A DNA stretch of 64,000 nucleotides from Armatimonadota bacterium (GTDB lineage Bacteria > Armatimonadota > Fimbriimonadia > Fimbriimonadales > Fimbriimonadaceae). The stretch spans positions 667,623-731,622 of the forward strand of contig WGMG01000001.1 in the NCBI GenBank assembly GCA_016125185.1, read 5' to 3'. Below the pieces are notes generated by a model, which was not told the DNA's origin, ran no database searches, and saw nothing but the letters and a program-made list of their open reading frames with translations. A program made the position numbers and the translations under genes. Below are positions 16,781 through 25,880 of the stretch, in pieces. Position 1 is the first letter of the stretch, and every line of letters starts with the position of its first letter.

Positions 16781-18714
16781 ATCATCGGCTCCCAATAGCA
16801 GGTCGCCGTCTCCGTAATGCGGCGGAACCAGCGGCCGTCCGGGCTCACCAGCGGAATCCACCACGCGCTTGGGCGTCGGTTTGCGCTCTCCAATCCGCGA
16901 CTGCTGATCGTGGCTTCCCGAATCATGCTCAGCCGCTTAAATTCGGACTCCATTTCGATCTCCCGACGTCGCTTGTGGACTTTCAAGAAGGTCTCGCTTT
17001 GGGAAGCAGCCCGTTCTCGTTCGCCCAGCATCGCGATCTCGTGCAGATACGCCTCACGCTGTTTTCGCAGTCGCTCTAGCTGAGCGGTGAACCCAGCACG
17101 GCAGTCCAATTCCGATTGATCGGGAATCTTTTCGAAAATCTTCGCTCGGAAATGGTCGCCCATTTCGCGCTGAATTTCCTGCCACATTTGACCATCGGCT
17201 TTCCAAGCGTTGTGCAGGGTGCGTCGTTTCTCCTTCAGCGACTCAATCTCTTGGCTCAGCTCGGACAATTGACCATGGATCGCTTCGTACTCTTGCGCCT
17301 GAAGGCTCCACGCCCCGCCGACCTTCTGGTCCAGGTAGCAAAGTAACTCGCCGGGCTTGCGAATTTGCCCAAGCTGTTCGATGCGCGACTTCTGCTCACC
17401 AACCACCGCTCGCCAACGCGACGCAAACGAAGGCGCACAAATTGTCTCGCTTCCAAAGGCGGCTTGGAACGGCTTCGGCAGGTCGAACCAATTCTCGACT
17501 GACGCTAGGCTATCCCAGGTTTGATAGCGGATTCGCAGGATGGGGTTGACGTGAAAATTCAGCTTGTTATGGAGCACCCGCGAGGCGCGCACGTAGCTCG
17601 ACGCGCCCTCGTGGAACGCAAAAGTGAACTCGCGCCCCAGCATGCCGATGAGGGTGACCGCCTTTCCGATGACCGCGCAGTTGGGACCAAATTTCTTCTC
17701 GATCAAGTCGGCAAGTTCAGCCAGCGTTTCCAGCGGCTTCTTGTAGCTGAGGAACTGGGGAACTCGGGTGGTGATGACCGCTCCACGATTGCCGAGGCGG
17801 ATGGTGCCGCGACCGAGGCCGGGAATCACGAGGTCGAAAGGAATCGCGCCCGATCCAAACCGCGTCAGATCATACAGACCAGGATAGCTGGTGGTCGCCT
17901 CGTTGTAAGCCTGGCAAGCCTCGGCCCGCGTCGAATGCGCCACATACTTGGCAAAGAACTCAAACCGTGGCAGGTGGTAGGTCTGGGTGTTGAACCGCAG
18001 AAGTTCGCTCGTCTGCGTCGTCTCAAACTCCAGCGGCTCACCCGCGACCAGCGAATAAATCGGATTCAGCAGGTCGCGGTAGATGGCGGCCAGGTTGCGG
18101 TGTGGAGCCTCGGCGTACAGGCAGAAAGCTTCGTTGATCTTGTCGCCGACCTCTTGAGCCCGGCTTCGGTTGCTTTCCCCAATCGATCCCACCGATTCGT
18201 CGATGGCCCATCGAAGCGTGTTACAAAGCTCACGAGCCAAGTCGTCGCCGGGAACCTCCAGCGTGATCGGCGGATTCTCGTCGGTCGAAACGATGCCCCG
18301 CCAACCCCAAGCTTCGGTGGCTTCATCGAGAAAATCTGGTCTAGTTTCGGATAGACGGTCGAACCGCAATCCCGCGCGGATCAGCTCTTCGCGCGTCACT
18401 ACCGTCTCGGAACCGAACAGCGCCGAGAACTCAGCCGCCGCGCTCCAGAGGTTCCGCGTTGAGCCGTCGTTGTGGGGAAGCGTCTTAAACTTTGCTCGCG
18501 AGCCCTTTACGCCCGAGACCTTCGCAAAATAGTCGGTATCATGCACGCCCGCTACGAAGCCGACGCCAGCCCGCTGGGCCTCAAGGGCTAAACCGGCCTT
18601 CATCGGTTCGTCCCAAAACACGGTCTGACCGAGGGCGAGGAACTTCGAACCCGACGCCAAAGAGCCGACCTGCTGGACGGCTTCCTTTAGACTCATACAA
18701 CTGGGTTCGCTCAT
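16777..18714 (-). CDS. Conserved-looking protein of unknown function with C-terminal coiled coil
   Basis: 645 residues from ATG 18714, which has GGGGATGG eight nt upstream; a TTG at 18771 would add 19 residues. I do not recognise the family. The N-terminal half is globular, with motifs such as LALGQTVFWDEPMKAG and FVAGVHDTDYFAKV. The middle has IPGLGRGTIRLGNRGAVITT and GKAVTLIGMLGREFTFAFHE. Residues about 480-600 are strongly heptad-like (LSELSQEIESLKEKRRTLHN, LERLRKQREAYLHEIAMLG), so a coiled coil is likely. No signal peptide or membrane segment. It is translationally coupled to dapF, which suggests a cytoplasmic, possibly cell-wall-related or metabolic role. Confidence 0.7.
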   Translation of the reverse strand: MSEPSCMSLKEAVQQVGSLASGSKFLALGQTVFWDEPMKAGLALEAQRAGVGFVAGVHDTDYFAKVSGVKGSRAKFKTLPHNDGSTRNLWSAAAEFSALFGSETVVTREELIRAGLRFDRLSETRPDFLDEATEAWGWRGIVSTDENPPITLEVPGDDLARELCNTLRWAIDESVGSIGESNRSRAQEVGDKINEAFCLYAEAPHRNLAAIYRDLLNPIYSLVAGEPLEFETTQTSELLRFNTQTYHLPRFEFFAKYVAHSTRAEACQAYNEATTSYPGLYDLTRFGSGAIPFDLVIPGLGRGTIRLGNRGAVITTRVPQFLSYKKPLETLAELADLIEKKFGPNCAVIGKAVTLIGMLGREFTFAFHEGASSYVRASRVLHNKLNFHVNPILRIRYQTWDSLASVENWFDLPKPFQAAFGSETICAPSFASRWRAVVGEQKSRIEQLGQIRKPGELLCYLDQKVGGAWSLQAQEYEAIHGQLSELSQEIESLKEKRRTLHNAWKADGQMWQEIQREMGDHFRAKIFEKIPDQSELDCRAGFTAQLERLRKQREAYLHEIAMLGERERAASQSETFLKVHKRRREIEMESEFKRLSMIREATISSRGLESANRRPSAWWIPLVSPDGRWFRRITETATCYWEPMI

Positions 18715-18774
18715 GCGATAACCATCCCCGCGAAAACGAGTACGAATTGTTTCTACGGTGTGTTTCGACAAATT

Positions 18775-19206
18775 TTAGCGCAAAGTCTCAAAATCATCGG
18801 GATTTCGATCCAACAGCACCTTAATGTTTTCGGGAATCGAAATCGCTTTCCTCTCGGTGCCCATAAACACGTGCCAGGTGTACCCCTCGGTGCAAACCTT
18901 GCCGGTGGACTCATTGACGATCTTATATTCAAACTTCACGGCGGCGCGTTTGGTCTCGCTCACCGTCACTTCGACCTGAATCCAGTCGTCGTAATGCACC
19001 TCGCCTTTGTAGCGAATATGAACCTCGACGACGGGCAGGAAAACACCCTGCTCCTCAAACTGCTTGTAGGTGAATCCGCGGTCTCGGCACCACGCCCCGC
19101 GCGCCTGTTCGAACCAAAAAAGGTAGTTGGCGTAGTACGCATGCCCCATCTGGTCGGTCTCGCCGTAGCGGACCCGGATGCGCTCGACCGTAGGGCGGGT
19201 GGGCAT
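18775..19206 (-). CDS. Acyl-CoA thioesterase, YbgC/FadM-type hotdog fold
   Basis: 143 residues. The N-terminal signature VRYGETDQMGHAYYANYLFW contains the conserved D (ETDxMGH) and the YxxYfe-like pattern of 4-hydroxybenzoyl-CoA/YbgC thioesterases. The hotdog helix and HVFMGTERKAISIPE strand follow. Hydrolyses short acyl-CoA or acyl-ACP thioesters in the cytoplasm; the substrate cannot be inferred. Three nt downstream of the small gene at 19210. Confidence 0.88.
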   Translation of the reverse strand: MPTRPTVERIRVRYGETDQMGHAYYANYLFWFEQARGAWCRDRGFTYKQFEEQGVFLPVVEVHIRYKGEVHYDDWIQVEVTVSETKRAAVKFEYKIVNESTGKVCTEGYTWHVFMGTERKAISIPENIKVLLDRNPDDFETLR

Positions 19207-19209
19207 GGG

Positions 19210-19440
19210 TTAGGCCTTCTGCTGGCGGCCGATAACGACGAAAGCGCCGTTCAGGGCTTTCGACTTACTGACATGGAAAACCGGCTCGTAACCTTGGTCC
19301 TCCATCTCCTTGATGTAGCGCACGTCGGCCTGGTCCATCAGGATTTCACCAAGGTCCTCGACCTTATAGTAACCGCGCGCGTCGGGCTCTCCCAAATCTG
19401 AGTAGGTGACTTGCCAGATGTTGTCTCGGATTTGCTTCAT
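19210..19440 (-). CDS. Small protein of unknown function
   Basis: 76 residues starting MKQIRDNIWQVTYSD at ATG 19440, preceded 9 nt by TATAGT. Alternating charged and aromatic residues (YIKEMEDQGYEPVFHV) suggest a compact alpha/beta domain. It is not a family I know. It precedes the thioesterase on the same transcript and is divergent from the gene at 19485. Confidence 0.6.
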   Translation of the reverse strand: MKQIRDNIWQVTYSDLGEPDARGYYKVEDLGEILMDQADVRYIKEMEDQGYEPVFHVSKSKALNGAFVVIGRQQKA

Positions 19441-19449
19441 GGAGTGATG

Positions 19450-19455
19450 ACTATA
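19450..19455 (-). promoter_or_regulatory. -10-like box TATAGT, 9 nt before ATG 19440
   Basis: Good -10 match close to the start codon; with the TAACCT box at 19473 it forms a compact divergent promoter pair inside a 44-nt gap. Confidence 0.5.
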
Positions 19456-19472
19456 GTTTGCCCGATTTGAGA

Positions 19473-19478
19473 TAACCT
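19473..19478 (+). promoter_or_regulatory. -10-like box TAACCT, 6 nt before ATG 19485
   Basis: TAACCT then TGTCAC then ATG; no Shine-Dalgarno sequence, so a leaderless start is likely. Confidence 0.45.
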
Positions 19479-19484
19479 TGTCAC

Positions 19485-21098
19485 ATGCCGTCGGAACCAA
19501 TGGAGTTTAAGTTAGGAAAGTTGAGGGGATTCGTCGATCCTGAATCGGGCCAACTCCGTTACCTGAAGGTCGGCCCGTACGAACTGCTCCGCGGCATTTA
19601 TGGTTCAGTGCGGCGTCCAGACTGGGGAACCGTTGTCCAAACCGTCAGCGATTTCAAATTCGATCGCAAGCGCGAGTCGTTCTCCTGCACCTTTGTTGCC
19701 GTCCACAAGGACGACAAAATGGACTTCACCTGGCACGGCACCATCACGGGCAAGGTGCGAGACGACGGCAAAGCCGAGATCGAATACGTTCTCGACGGCA
19801 TCGTCCCCGTCGAGCAAATGACCAACCGCCTCGGCCTCTGTCTGCTCCACCCCGCCACTCTCGAAGGCATTCCGGCCCAAATCGAACACGACCCGGGCAA
19901 GATCGAAACGATCCCCTTTCCCGAAGTGATCAAGGCGGACCAGCCGTTCAAAGACACCAAGGCGATCTCTTACGAGGTCAAGCCGGGCATCGGAATCCGA
20001 ATCGAACTCTCCGGCGACGACTTCGAGACCGAAGATCAGCGCAACTACGGCGACGCCTCGTACAAAACCTATTGCCACTGGCAGGAGTCGGGCTCACCAT
20101 ACCGTGTGACCAAGGGCCAAGAAATCAAGCAAAAGGCGCGGCTGATCGTGTCTGCCGATGGATACAAAGACGAACCGACGATCCCCACTGCGTCCTCCGG
20201 ACAGCTTCCCAGCCTGGGTACGATCTTCCGCCGCAAGATGACCGTCGAGGAGATGGACCACATCATGAGCCTGCATCTCACGCATTCCCAGGCGAGCCTC
20301 GAAGGCATCGAATCCGCCAAGCTGGTTGGAGGGCCGGTTTTCCTCCAAACCCAAGCCGCGTCGATACCCGTAACCCTTTCGCCTAATGACGGCATCCTTT
20401 TCTCGCCCGTGAATCAGTGGAAGAAGTTGAACGCCGTTCGCGGCGCCAAGAAATTCCTGGCCGTGCAGGGCTGGTTCATGGAGATGAATGGCTCGAAGCC
20501 CTCATTTGACGGCCTTGATGGCTCCAGCCTCGGTCTCCAGCCCAAAACCCACCAGTTCGACACCGACACGATGATGGAGTGCGGCTGGGTCGTCCCCGAC
20601 CAAGTGAAGTCGGCCCGCCACATGGGCGCGAAGACCATCATCGTCGGCCCCGCGCGCCTCAGCGACGCCCCCGACGCCCGAACCAACGGTATCGAAGCCG
20701 CCCTCTTCACGATGGCCGTCATCGCCAATGCCGTCAAGGCCAAAGCCGACTTCGTAACCCTCTTCGACTCCGAGGCGCTCCTCAAGAGCCCGGCATCGCT
20801 CCCGCTCGCGCTACTCGCTGACCGCCGCTCGAACGACATCCGGGTTTGGGATGTCAACCGCGAGTTCGTGATGATCGAGTGCGGCAAAATGATCCTCGCC
20901 AACCTTAGTTGGGAGCCGTCCGAATATTTCAAGCAGATTCCGTTCGACTCCGCCGACAATTTGGCCGTCGGTATCAAGGGCGAATACCACCTTTTTGACC
21001 AAGACAACGTTTCGAATTGGAAGCAAGTTCTGACCGAACCGGCCAAGCACAGCATCCTCTCTGCGCTTCCTCCACGGTCCATCGTGGTCCTCGGCTGA
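19485..21098 (+). CDS. D-apionate lactonase-like protein
   Basis: 537 residues. The N-terminal half matches the layout of ApnL: LRYLKVGPYELLRGIYGSVR, PDWGTVVQTVS, a W-H-G-T-I-x-G segment, NRLGLCLLHP and, most distinctive, FETEDQRNYGDASYKTYCH. The second half is a shortened TIM-barrel-like domain, with IIVGPARLSDAPDARTNG, a helical run and ADFVTLFDSEALL, then a small C-terminal beta domain (NREFVMIECGKMILANLSW). ApnL hydrolyses D-apionate lactone in apiose breakdown. No other apiose gene is near and the protein is shorter than typical members, so the family is fairly sure but the substrate is open. No signal peptide, so cytoplasmic. Confidence 0.68.
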   Translation: MPSEPMEFKLGKLRGFVDPESGQLRYLKVGPYELLRGIYGSVRRPDWGTVVQTVSDFKFDRKRESFSCTFVAVHKDDKMDFTWHGTITGKVRDDGKAEIEYVLDGIVPVEQMTNRLGLCLLHPATLEGIPAQIEHDPGKIETIPFPEVIKADQPFKDTKAISYEVKPGIGIRIELSGDDFETEDQRNYGDASYKTYCHWQESGSPYRVTKGQEIKQKARLIVSADGYKDEPTIPTASSGQLPSLGTIFRRKMTVEEMDHIMSLHLTHSQASLEGIESAKLVGGPVFLQTQAASIPVTLSPNDGILFSPVNQWKKLNAVRGAKKFLAVQGWFMEMNGSKPSFDGLDGSSLGLQPKTHQFDTDTMMECGWVVPDQVKSARHMGAKTIIVGPARLSDAPDARTNGIEAALFTMAVIANAVKAKADFVTLFDSEALLKSPASLPLALLADRRSNDIRVWDVNREFVMIECGKMILANLSWEPSEYFKQIPFDSADNLAVGIKGEYHLFDQDNVSNWKQVLTEPAKHSILSALPPRSIVVLG

Positions 21099-21099
21099 G

Positions 21100-21105
21100 T
21101 AGAAT
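21100..21105 (+). promoter_or_regulatory. -10-like box TAGAAT, 7 nt before ATG 21113
   Basis: TAGAAT followed by CTGAGGA and ATG. The GAGGA could also be read as a weak Shine-Dalgarno site, so initiation may be either leaderless or by read-through from the lactonase-like gene. Confidence 0.4.
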
Positions 21106-21112
21106 CTGAGGA

Positions 21113-22090
21113 ATGAGAGTTGCCATCGTCGGAGCCGGAATTTCTGGTTTGGCCGTCGCATGGCGGTTGGAGCGGGCCGGCGTCACCGCCACCGTCTTCG
21201 AAAAAAGTTCAAAGGTCGGCGGCCGCGCCTCGACCGTTGTGATCGACGGCTACACCTTTGATGACGGCGCGACGAGCATCGCTCCTCGTGGCCGAGCCAT
21301 CGAAGAAGTTCTACTGAAAGAGCTTCCAACCGACGATCTGGTCCGCATCGAAAAACCGATCTGGGTTCATGATTCTCTTCGCGTTTCCGCCGGGTCGATC
21401 TTCCACAACGAGACCTCGCGCTACACCTACTCGACCGGCCTCGCCGAATTCCCGAACCGCCTCGCCACGCCGCTGAAGGTCAAAACCATGTGCGAAGTGG
21501 CGGATATCGCTTCCAGCCGAGACGGATTCGAAATTCAGGGCGAAATGTTCGACAACCTCGTCCTCGCCCTCCCGCTTCCGTTGACGTCCCAACTGCTGTG
21601 GTCGCTCAACGAGAGTCGCCCGCTCTCCAACGTCTCCTACCGGTCGTGCCTCAGTGTCATGCTCGGGTTCAAAAACCAGCTTCACGAAACGCCCTACCAC
21701 GCCATCGTGGACCCCGAAGGCGTACACCCGATGCAGTGGCTCAGTCTCGAATCCGAGAAGTCGCCGCGTCGCGCTCCCGAGCACCATACGGCGATGGTGA
21801 TGCAGTTGAGTCCCCGCTTTTCGAAGGACAATTTCGACAAGTCGGACGAGTTCATCGTCTCGACCGCACTCGCCTTCACCAAGAACCTTTACGGCCCCGA
21901 ATTCGAAGCCGCCGAAGTCGCCCAGGTCAAGCGTTGGAAGTATTCCCAACCCGAAAATCTGGCCCGCTTTGAAGCCGTCAACCAGCCGGGCTCGCGAGTT
22001 CTAGTCGCCAGCGACGCCCTGTTAGGTGGGCGCATCGAAGAGGCGTTCGAGTGTGGCTACCGGGTGGGAGAACTGCTCCTCAATGCTTAG
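21113..22090 (+). CDS. FAD-dependent amine-oxidase/renalase-like oxidoreductase
   Basis: 325 residues. N-terminal Rossmann motif VAIVGAGISGLAVAWRLERA with the E-K-x-x-x-x-GGRAST segment that follows it in renalase-type flavoproteins. The C-terminal ASDALLGGRIEEAFECGYRVGELL is the second FAD-contact region. Probably a small NAD(P)H or amine oxidase; the substrate is unknown. Starts 14 nt after the lactonase-like gene and overlaps the next gene by 8 nt. Confidence 0.82.
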   Translation: MRVAIVGAGISGLAVAWRLERAGVTATVFEKSSKVGGRASTVVIDGYTFDDGATSIAPRGRAIEEVLLKELPTDDLVRIEKPIWVHDSLRVSAGSIFHNETSRYTYSTGLAEFPNRLATPLKVKTMCEVADIASSRDGFEIQGEMFDNLVLALPLPLTSQLLWSLNESRPLSNVSYRSCLSVMLGFKNQLHETPYHAIVDPEGVHPMQWLSLESEKSPRRAPEHHTAMVMQLSPRFSKDNFDKSDEFIVSTALAFTKNLYGPEFEAAEVAQVKRWKYSQPENLARFEAVNQPGSRVLVASDALLGGRIEEAFECGYRVGELLLNA

Positions 22091-22715
22091 CGCCGTTCTC
22101 CTCCTCGCACTCCAATCCAAAACGCTCAACTACGACATTTATCGCGGCGCCGACCTCATCGGTGAAGCCAAGATTCTCATCAAGATCACCCAGGACGGCG
22201 GCAAGAGAACCGACACCAAACTGACCCTCAAACTGAGCGGAAAGACCTTGGATATGCACACGACCCAGGTGTGGGCGTTCTCCGGTCGCCCGACCCTCAA
22301 GATCGTGCAGATGTTCGATGCCAAAGGCAACGAAACTCACCGAACTCGGGCCGACTTCAAAGCCGACGAAATCTCGGTGATGGAGACCGTCGGCGACAAA
22401 ACGACCAAGAAGACGGTCCCGATCGCGGCCGACGCCGAGATTCGCGAGTTGTCCGAGTTCTGGTTCCTGCGGGACGAGCCCGTCAAAGACGAAGCCTTTA
22501 AGTTCCAAAGCTTCGACGCCAGTACCCAAAAATGGCAGACCGCCACGAGCACCTACATCGGCATCGAGTCCAAGGTCGTCGACGGAAAAAAGATGGCGCT
22601 CTATCATGTCGCCCAGGAAATTGGCACGAAGAAAGTCGATGTTTGGCTCGATACCGACGGTTTTCCGCTGATCACCGAGTCGTCGGACAAGACGAAGATC
22701 GTGGCGAAGTTCTAA
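22083..22715 (+). CDS. Secreted beta-rich protein of unknown function
   Basis: 210 residues from ATG 22083 with a short signal peptide (LSAVLLLALQS). The body alternates short strands: LNYDIYRGADLIGEAKILIK, TKLTLKLSGKTLDMHTTQVW and KKVDVWLDTDGFPLITESSD. This resembles DUF3108-like or YceI-like periplasmic beta-barrels in style, but no diagnostic motif is seen. It overlaps the oxidoreductase and precedes GH95 by 10 nt, so it is probably co-expressed with both. Confidence 0.65.
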   Translation: MLSAVLLLALQSKTLNYDIYRGADLIGEAKILIKITQDGGKRTDTKLTLKLSGKTLDMHTTQVWAFSGRPTLKIVQMFDAKGNETHRTRADFKADEISVMETVGDKTTKKTVPIAADAEIRELSEFWFLRDEPVKDEAFKFQSFDASTQKWQTATSTYIGIESKVVDGKKMALYHVAQEIGTKKVDVWLDTDGFPLITESSDKTKIVAKF

Positions 22716-22725
22716 AATAGAATTC

Positions 22726-25053
22726 GTGAAATGGCCTAGCCTGCTCCTCGCAATCTTCCTTCCGGGCTCCATCATGGCATTCGATTCCTCCACCACGATT
22801 TGGGCCACGGCCCCGGCCGCGAAGTTCTACGACTCCAGCCCGCTCGGCAATGGGCGCATCGGGGCGATGGTCTTTGGCGGCGTCGGCGAGGATCGAATCG
22901 TTCTGAACGAGTCGACCGTATGGTCGGGCGGGCCGCAGGACGCCGACCGGGAAGACGCCTATAAGGTGTTGCCCGAGATCAGAAACCTGCTCCTGCACGA
23001 CGAGAACCGCAAGGCGCAGGACCTGCTTCAGCAGAACTTCATTTGCAAAGGGCCTGGCACCAGTTTCGGTTCGGCCAAAGACGCTCCGTATGGGTGCTAT
23101 CAAATTCTCGGCAACCTCCGGGTTCGATATTTGGGCGAGCAGGCGACCGACTATTCACGCATCCTCGATCTCAAGGCCGCCACATCGATCGTCAGCTACA
23201 AAACGGGCGACGGCCAGATCGAGCGGAAGGCGTTCGTATCCGCCCCCGATCAGGTGTTTGTCTATCATGTCCAGGCCAGCAAAGGCGAAAAGCTGAACCT
23301 CGACATCTCGATGGACCGCCCCGAGAACGCGACCTCTTCCGTCAGCGGGAGCCACATTCGCCTCGCTGGTCAGCTCAAGAGCGGCCTGCCGAACGTCGAA
23401 GGCGTTCGCTTCCTCGGCCACGCTCGCGTCCTCAACATTGGCGGACAGCAACACCCCGACGGTGCCGGAATCCACGTCACGAACGCCGACGAAGTTCTCA
23501 TTCTCGTCGCCGCAGGCACCAGCATGTTCGATCCTCACTTCGAGGTCACCTGCCTCAACCAACTCGAAAGGGCGGCGAAAAGGAGCTTCAAAGACCTCAA
23601 CGGTCGCCAAATCCGCGACGTCCGCCAATTCTTCAGCCGAGTCGACCTCGAACTGCCCAAAACCGAATCCAGCAAGCTCCCGACCATCGATCGGCTGGCC
23701 GAGCAGGCGAAAGGCAAGCCCGACCCCGATCTGGCCGCGTTGTACTTCAACTTCGGGCGGTACCTCCTCTTCAGTTCATCCCGACCGGATAGCCCCTTGC
23801 CCGCCAACCTGCAGGGCATCTGGGCCGAGGAACTTCAGACGCCGTGGAACGGCGATTTCCACCTCGACATCAACCTGCAGATGAACTATTGGCCCGCCGA
23901 GGTGTGTAACCTGTCGGACTGCACCAAGCCCTTGCTCGACTTCCTGCCGAAGCTGGTTCCGAACGGCCGCAAGACCGCCAAGGCGTACTACGACGCCCGC
24001 GGCTGGGTGGCGCACGTGGTCACCAACCCGTGGTGCTTTACCTCGCCCGGCGAGGGTGCGGGCTGGGGTTCGACCGTCAGCGGCGGCGCATGGCTCACCG
24101 AGCATCAGTGGGACCACTACGCCTTCACTGGCGACAAGACGTACCTAAAGTCGGCGTACCCGGTCATGAAGGAGGCCGCGTTGTTCTTCACCGATATGCT
24201 TATCGCCGAGCCAAAGCACGGCTGGCTGGTGACGGCGCCCTCCAATTCGCCGGAAAACACCTATATCCACCCAACCCAAGGCAACCTCAACACCTGCATG
24301 GGCCCGACCATGGACCAGCAGATCGTCCACGAACTCTTCGAGAACACGATCAAAGCCTCGGAGGTTCTTGGCGTGGACCCCGACTTCCGCAAGGAACTCC
24401 AAGATAAGCTGTCAAAGCTCGCACCGATGCAGATCGCGCCCGACGGCCGACTGCAGGAATGGCTAGAGCCTTACAAGGAAGCCGAGCCGCACCATCGCCA
24501 CGTGTCGCATCTCTACGGTCTCTACCCGTCCAACCAGATCACGGTGGACGGAACGCCTGCGCTAGCCGAAGCCGCCAAGAAATCCCTCGAAGCCCGAGGT
24601 GACGACGGAACCGGCTGGAGCCTGGCATGGAAGGTCAATTTCTGGGCGCGTCTCCACGACGGCAACCACGCGCTGAAGATTCTTCACCGATTGCTCATGC
24701 CGACCGGCGTCGAAGGCTACAACTACACGAACGGTGGCGGCACTTACTCCAACCTGTTCGACGCCCATCCGCCTTTCCAAATCGATGGAAACTTCGGCGC
24801 GACCGCTGGCATCGCCGAAATGCTTCTCCAGAGCCGCGACGGCGAGATCACGCTGTTGCCCGCCCTGCCCGACGAATGGGCCGCGAAAGGATCGGTGAAG
24901 GGCTTGCGAGCCCGTGGCGATCTGACGGTCGAAATCAACTGGCGCAACGGACACGTGGTGGAATATCGGCTGACCGGTCCCAATGCGAAGACCACGAAGG
25001 TGACGTTCGGCGCGGGCCGAGAACCCGTCAAGCACAAGACGACTAGCGGCTAA
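22726..25053 (+). CDS. Glycoside hydrolase family 95 (alpha-L-fucosidase type)
   Basis: 775 residues with a signal peptide (about 1-19). The family pattern is clear: PLGNGRIGAMVFGG, ESTVWSGGPQDADRE, then the (alpha/alpha)6 catalytic domain with QGIWAEE, FHLDINLQMNYWPAEV, HRHVSHLYGLYPSNQIT and IDGNFGATAGIAEMLLQS. In characterised fucosidases the NIN pair is two Asn; here the first is Asp (D-I-N), a variant that I believe occurs in other bacterial members. The general acid region and the D of IDGNFG are intact. It should release L-fucose (or L-galactose) from exported glycans. The last 11 nt overlap speE on the opposite strand. Confidence 0.9.
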   Translation: MKWPSLLLAIFLPGSIMAFDSSTTIWATAPAAKFYDSSPLGNGRIGAMVFGGVGEDRIVLNESTVWSGGPQDADREDAYKVLPEIRNLLLHDENRKAQDLLQQNFICKGPGTSFGSAKDAPYGCYQILGNLRVRYLGEQATDYSRILDLKAATSIVSYKTGDGQIERKAFVSAPDQVFVYHVQASKGEKLNLDISMDRPENATSSVSGSHIRLAGQLKSGLPNVEGVRFLGHARVLNIGGQQHPDGAGIHVTNADEVLILVAAGTSMFDPHFEVTCLNQLERAAKRSFKDLNGRQIRDVRQFFSRVDLELPKTESSKLPTIDRLAEQAKGKPDPDLAALYFNFGRYLLFSSSRPDSPLPANLQGIWAEELQTPWNGDFHLDINLQMNYWPAEVCNLSDCTKPLLDFLPKLVPNGRKTAKAYYDARGWVAHVVTNPWCFTSPGEGAGWGSTVSGGAWLTEHQWDHYAFTGDKTYLKSAYPVMKEAALFFTDMLIAEPKHGWLVTAPSNSPENTYIHPTQGNLNTCMGPTMDQQIVHELFENTIKASEVLGVDPDFRKELQDKLSKLAPMQIAPDGRLQEWLEPYKEAEPHHRHVSHLYGLYPSNQITVDGTPALAEAAKKSLEARGDDGTGWSLAWKVNFWARLHDGNHALKILHRLLMPTGVEGYNYTNGGGTYSNLFDAHPPFQIDGNFGATAGIAEMLLQSRDGEITLLPALPDEWAAKGSVKGLRARGDLTVEINWRNGHVVEYRLTGPNAKTTKVTFGAGREPVKHKTTSG

Positions 25054-25864
25054 ACGAAAGCTCGGAGAACGCCAGTTGGTAGGTCAAGTCGTTCAGGTAC
25101 CCGTATCCTGCGGGTACCGATAGCTCGGCCGCCAGCGACCGATCGTTGCTTCCCCACGCGAACCCGCTAAACCCGCCGAAAGACGGTACCAGGCCAAAGT
25201 AAAAGCCCTTTTGGGCAAAGACGCCGCCGAAGAGGTCGAGCACTTCTTCGCAGGAGTAGGGGCAGAAAACGTGGTTGTCGGCTTGGGTGACCACGATGCC
25301 CGACGGCGCCAGCAGACGGGAAAGGTCGGTGTAAAACTCTTTCGTCCACAGCATCTCGCTGATCTCGCCTTCCTCTTCCTCGTAGGTGTCCGTCGAGTCC
25401 ACGACGATCAGATCGTAAGGTCCTGTCGCCTGCTTCACAAACGGAAAAGCATCCGTGATCTGAAGGTTAACACGCGAGTCGTCGAACGCCCCATCGCTGA
25501 GGTTTGGCATCCACTGGCGGCAGGCATCGACCACACCCTGATCGATCTCCACCATGTCGATCTGCGAAACCGACGCGTGACGACAAATTTCGCGGATCAC
25601 ACCGCCGTCGCCGCCGCCGATCACCAACGCCTTCTCGAACTTCGGCAGGTTCAAAGCCGGAATCTGCACTAGGCACTCGTGGTATGCGGCCTCGTCAAAA
25701 TCAGTCAGTTGGATGTGGCCATCCAGCAGCAGCGCCTTCCCAAAAACTTCGGTCTCCAAAACTGTGACTTTTTGAAAGTCGGTCTGGACGTTACAAAGCT
25801 CGCGAACGACGGAAAACGACATCTGGAGCTTGTCGGATCGAATGGGAATGGTGAACGACGCCAC
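25043..25864 (-). CDS. speE: Spermidine synthase (polyamine aminopropyltransferase)
   Basis: 273 residues from GTG 25864 (a GTG one codon upstream is also possible). Contains KALVIGGGDGGVIRE for decarboxylated-AdoMet binding, ALLLDGHIQLTDFDE, and the catalytic segment VVDSTDTYE. Transfers aminopropyl groups to putrescine. No speD or speB is adjacent. TAAACT lies 6 nt before the GTG, so it may be leaderless. Confidence 0.93.
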   Translation of the reverse strand: MASFTIPIRSDKLQMSFSVVRELCNVQTDFQKVTVLETEVFGKALLLDGHIQLTDFDEAAYHECLVQIPALNLPKFEKALVIGGGDGGVIREICRHASVSQIDMVEIDQGVVDACRQWMPNLSDGAFDDSRVNLQITDAFPFVKQATGPYDLIVVDSTDTYEEEEGEISEMLWTKEFYTDLSRLLAPSGIVVTQADNHVFCPYSCEEVLDLFGGVFAQKGFYFGLVPSFGGFSGFAWGSNDRSLAAELSVPAGYGYLNDLTYQLAFSELSFSR

Positions 25865-25870
25865 CACAAA

Positions 25871-25876
25871 AGTTTA
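25871..25876 (-). promoter_or_regulatory. -10-like box TAAACT, 6 nt before speE GTG 25864
   Basis: TANNNT box with leaderless spacing relative to the second of two adjacent GTG codons; this favours 25864 as the start. Confidence 0.4.
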
Positions 25877-25880
25877 CTTC

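Noticed and set aside
22718..22723. TAGAAT just before the GH95 start
   Set aside because: Only 2 nt separate it from the GTG, too near for a -10 box of a leaderless transcript.
24700..24800. GH95 active-site Asn replaced by Asp (motif at about 23863-23890)
   Set aside because: I believe this variant occurs in other bacterial GH95 members; not strong enough as a separate finding.
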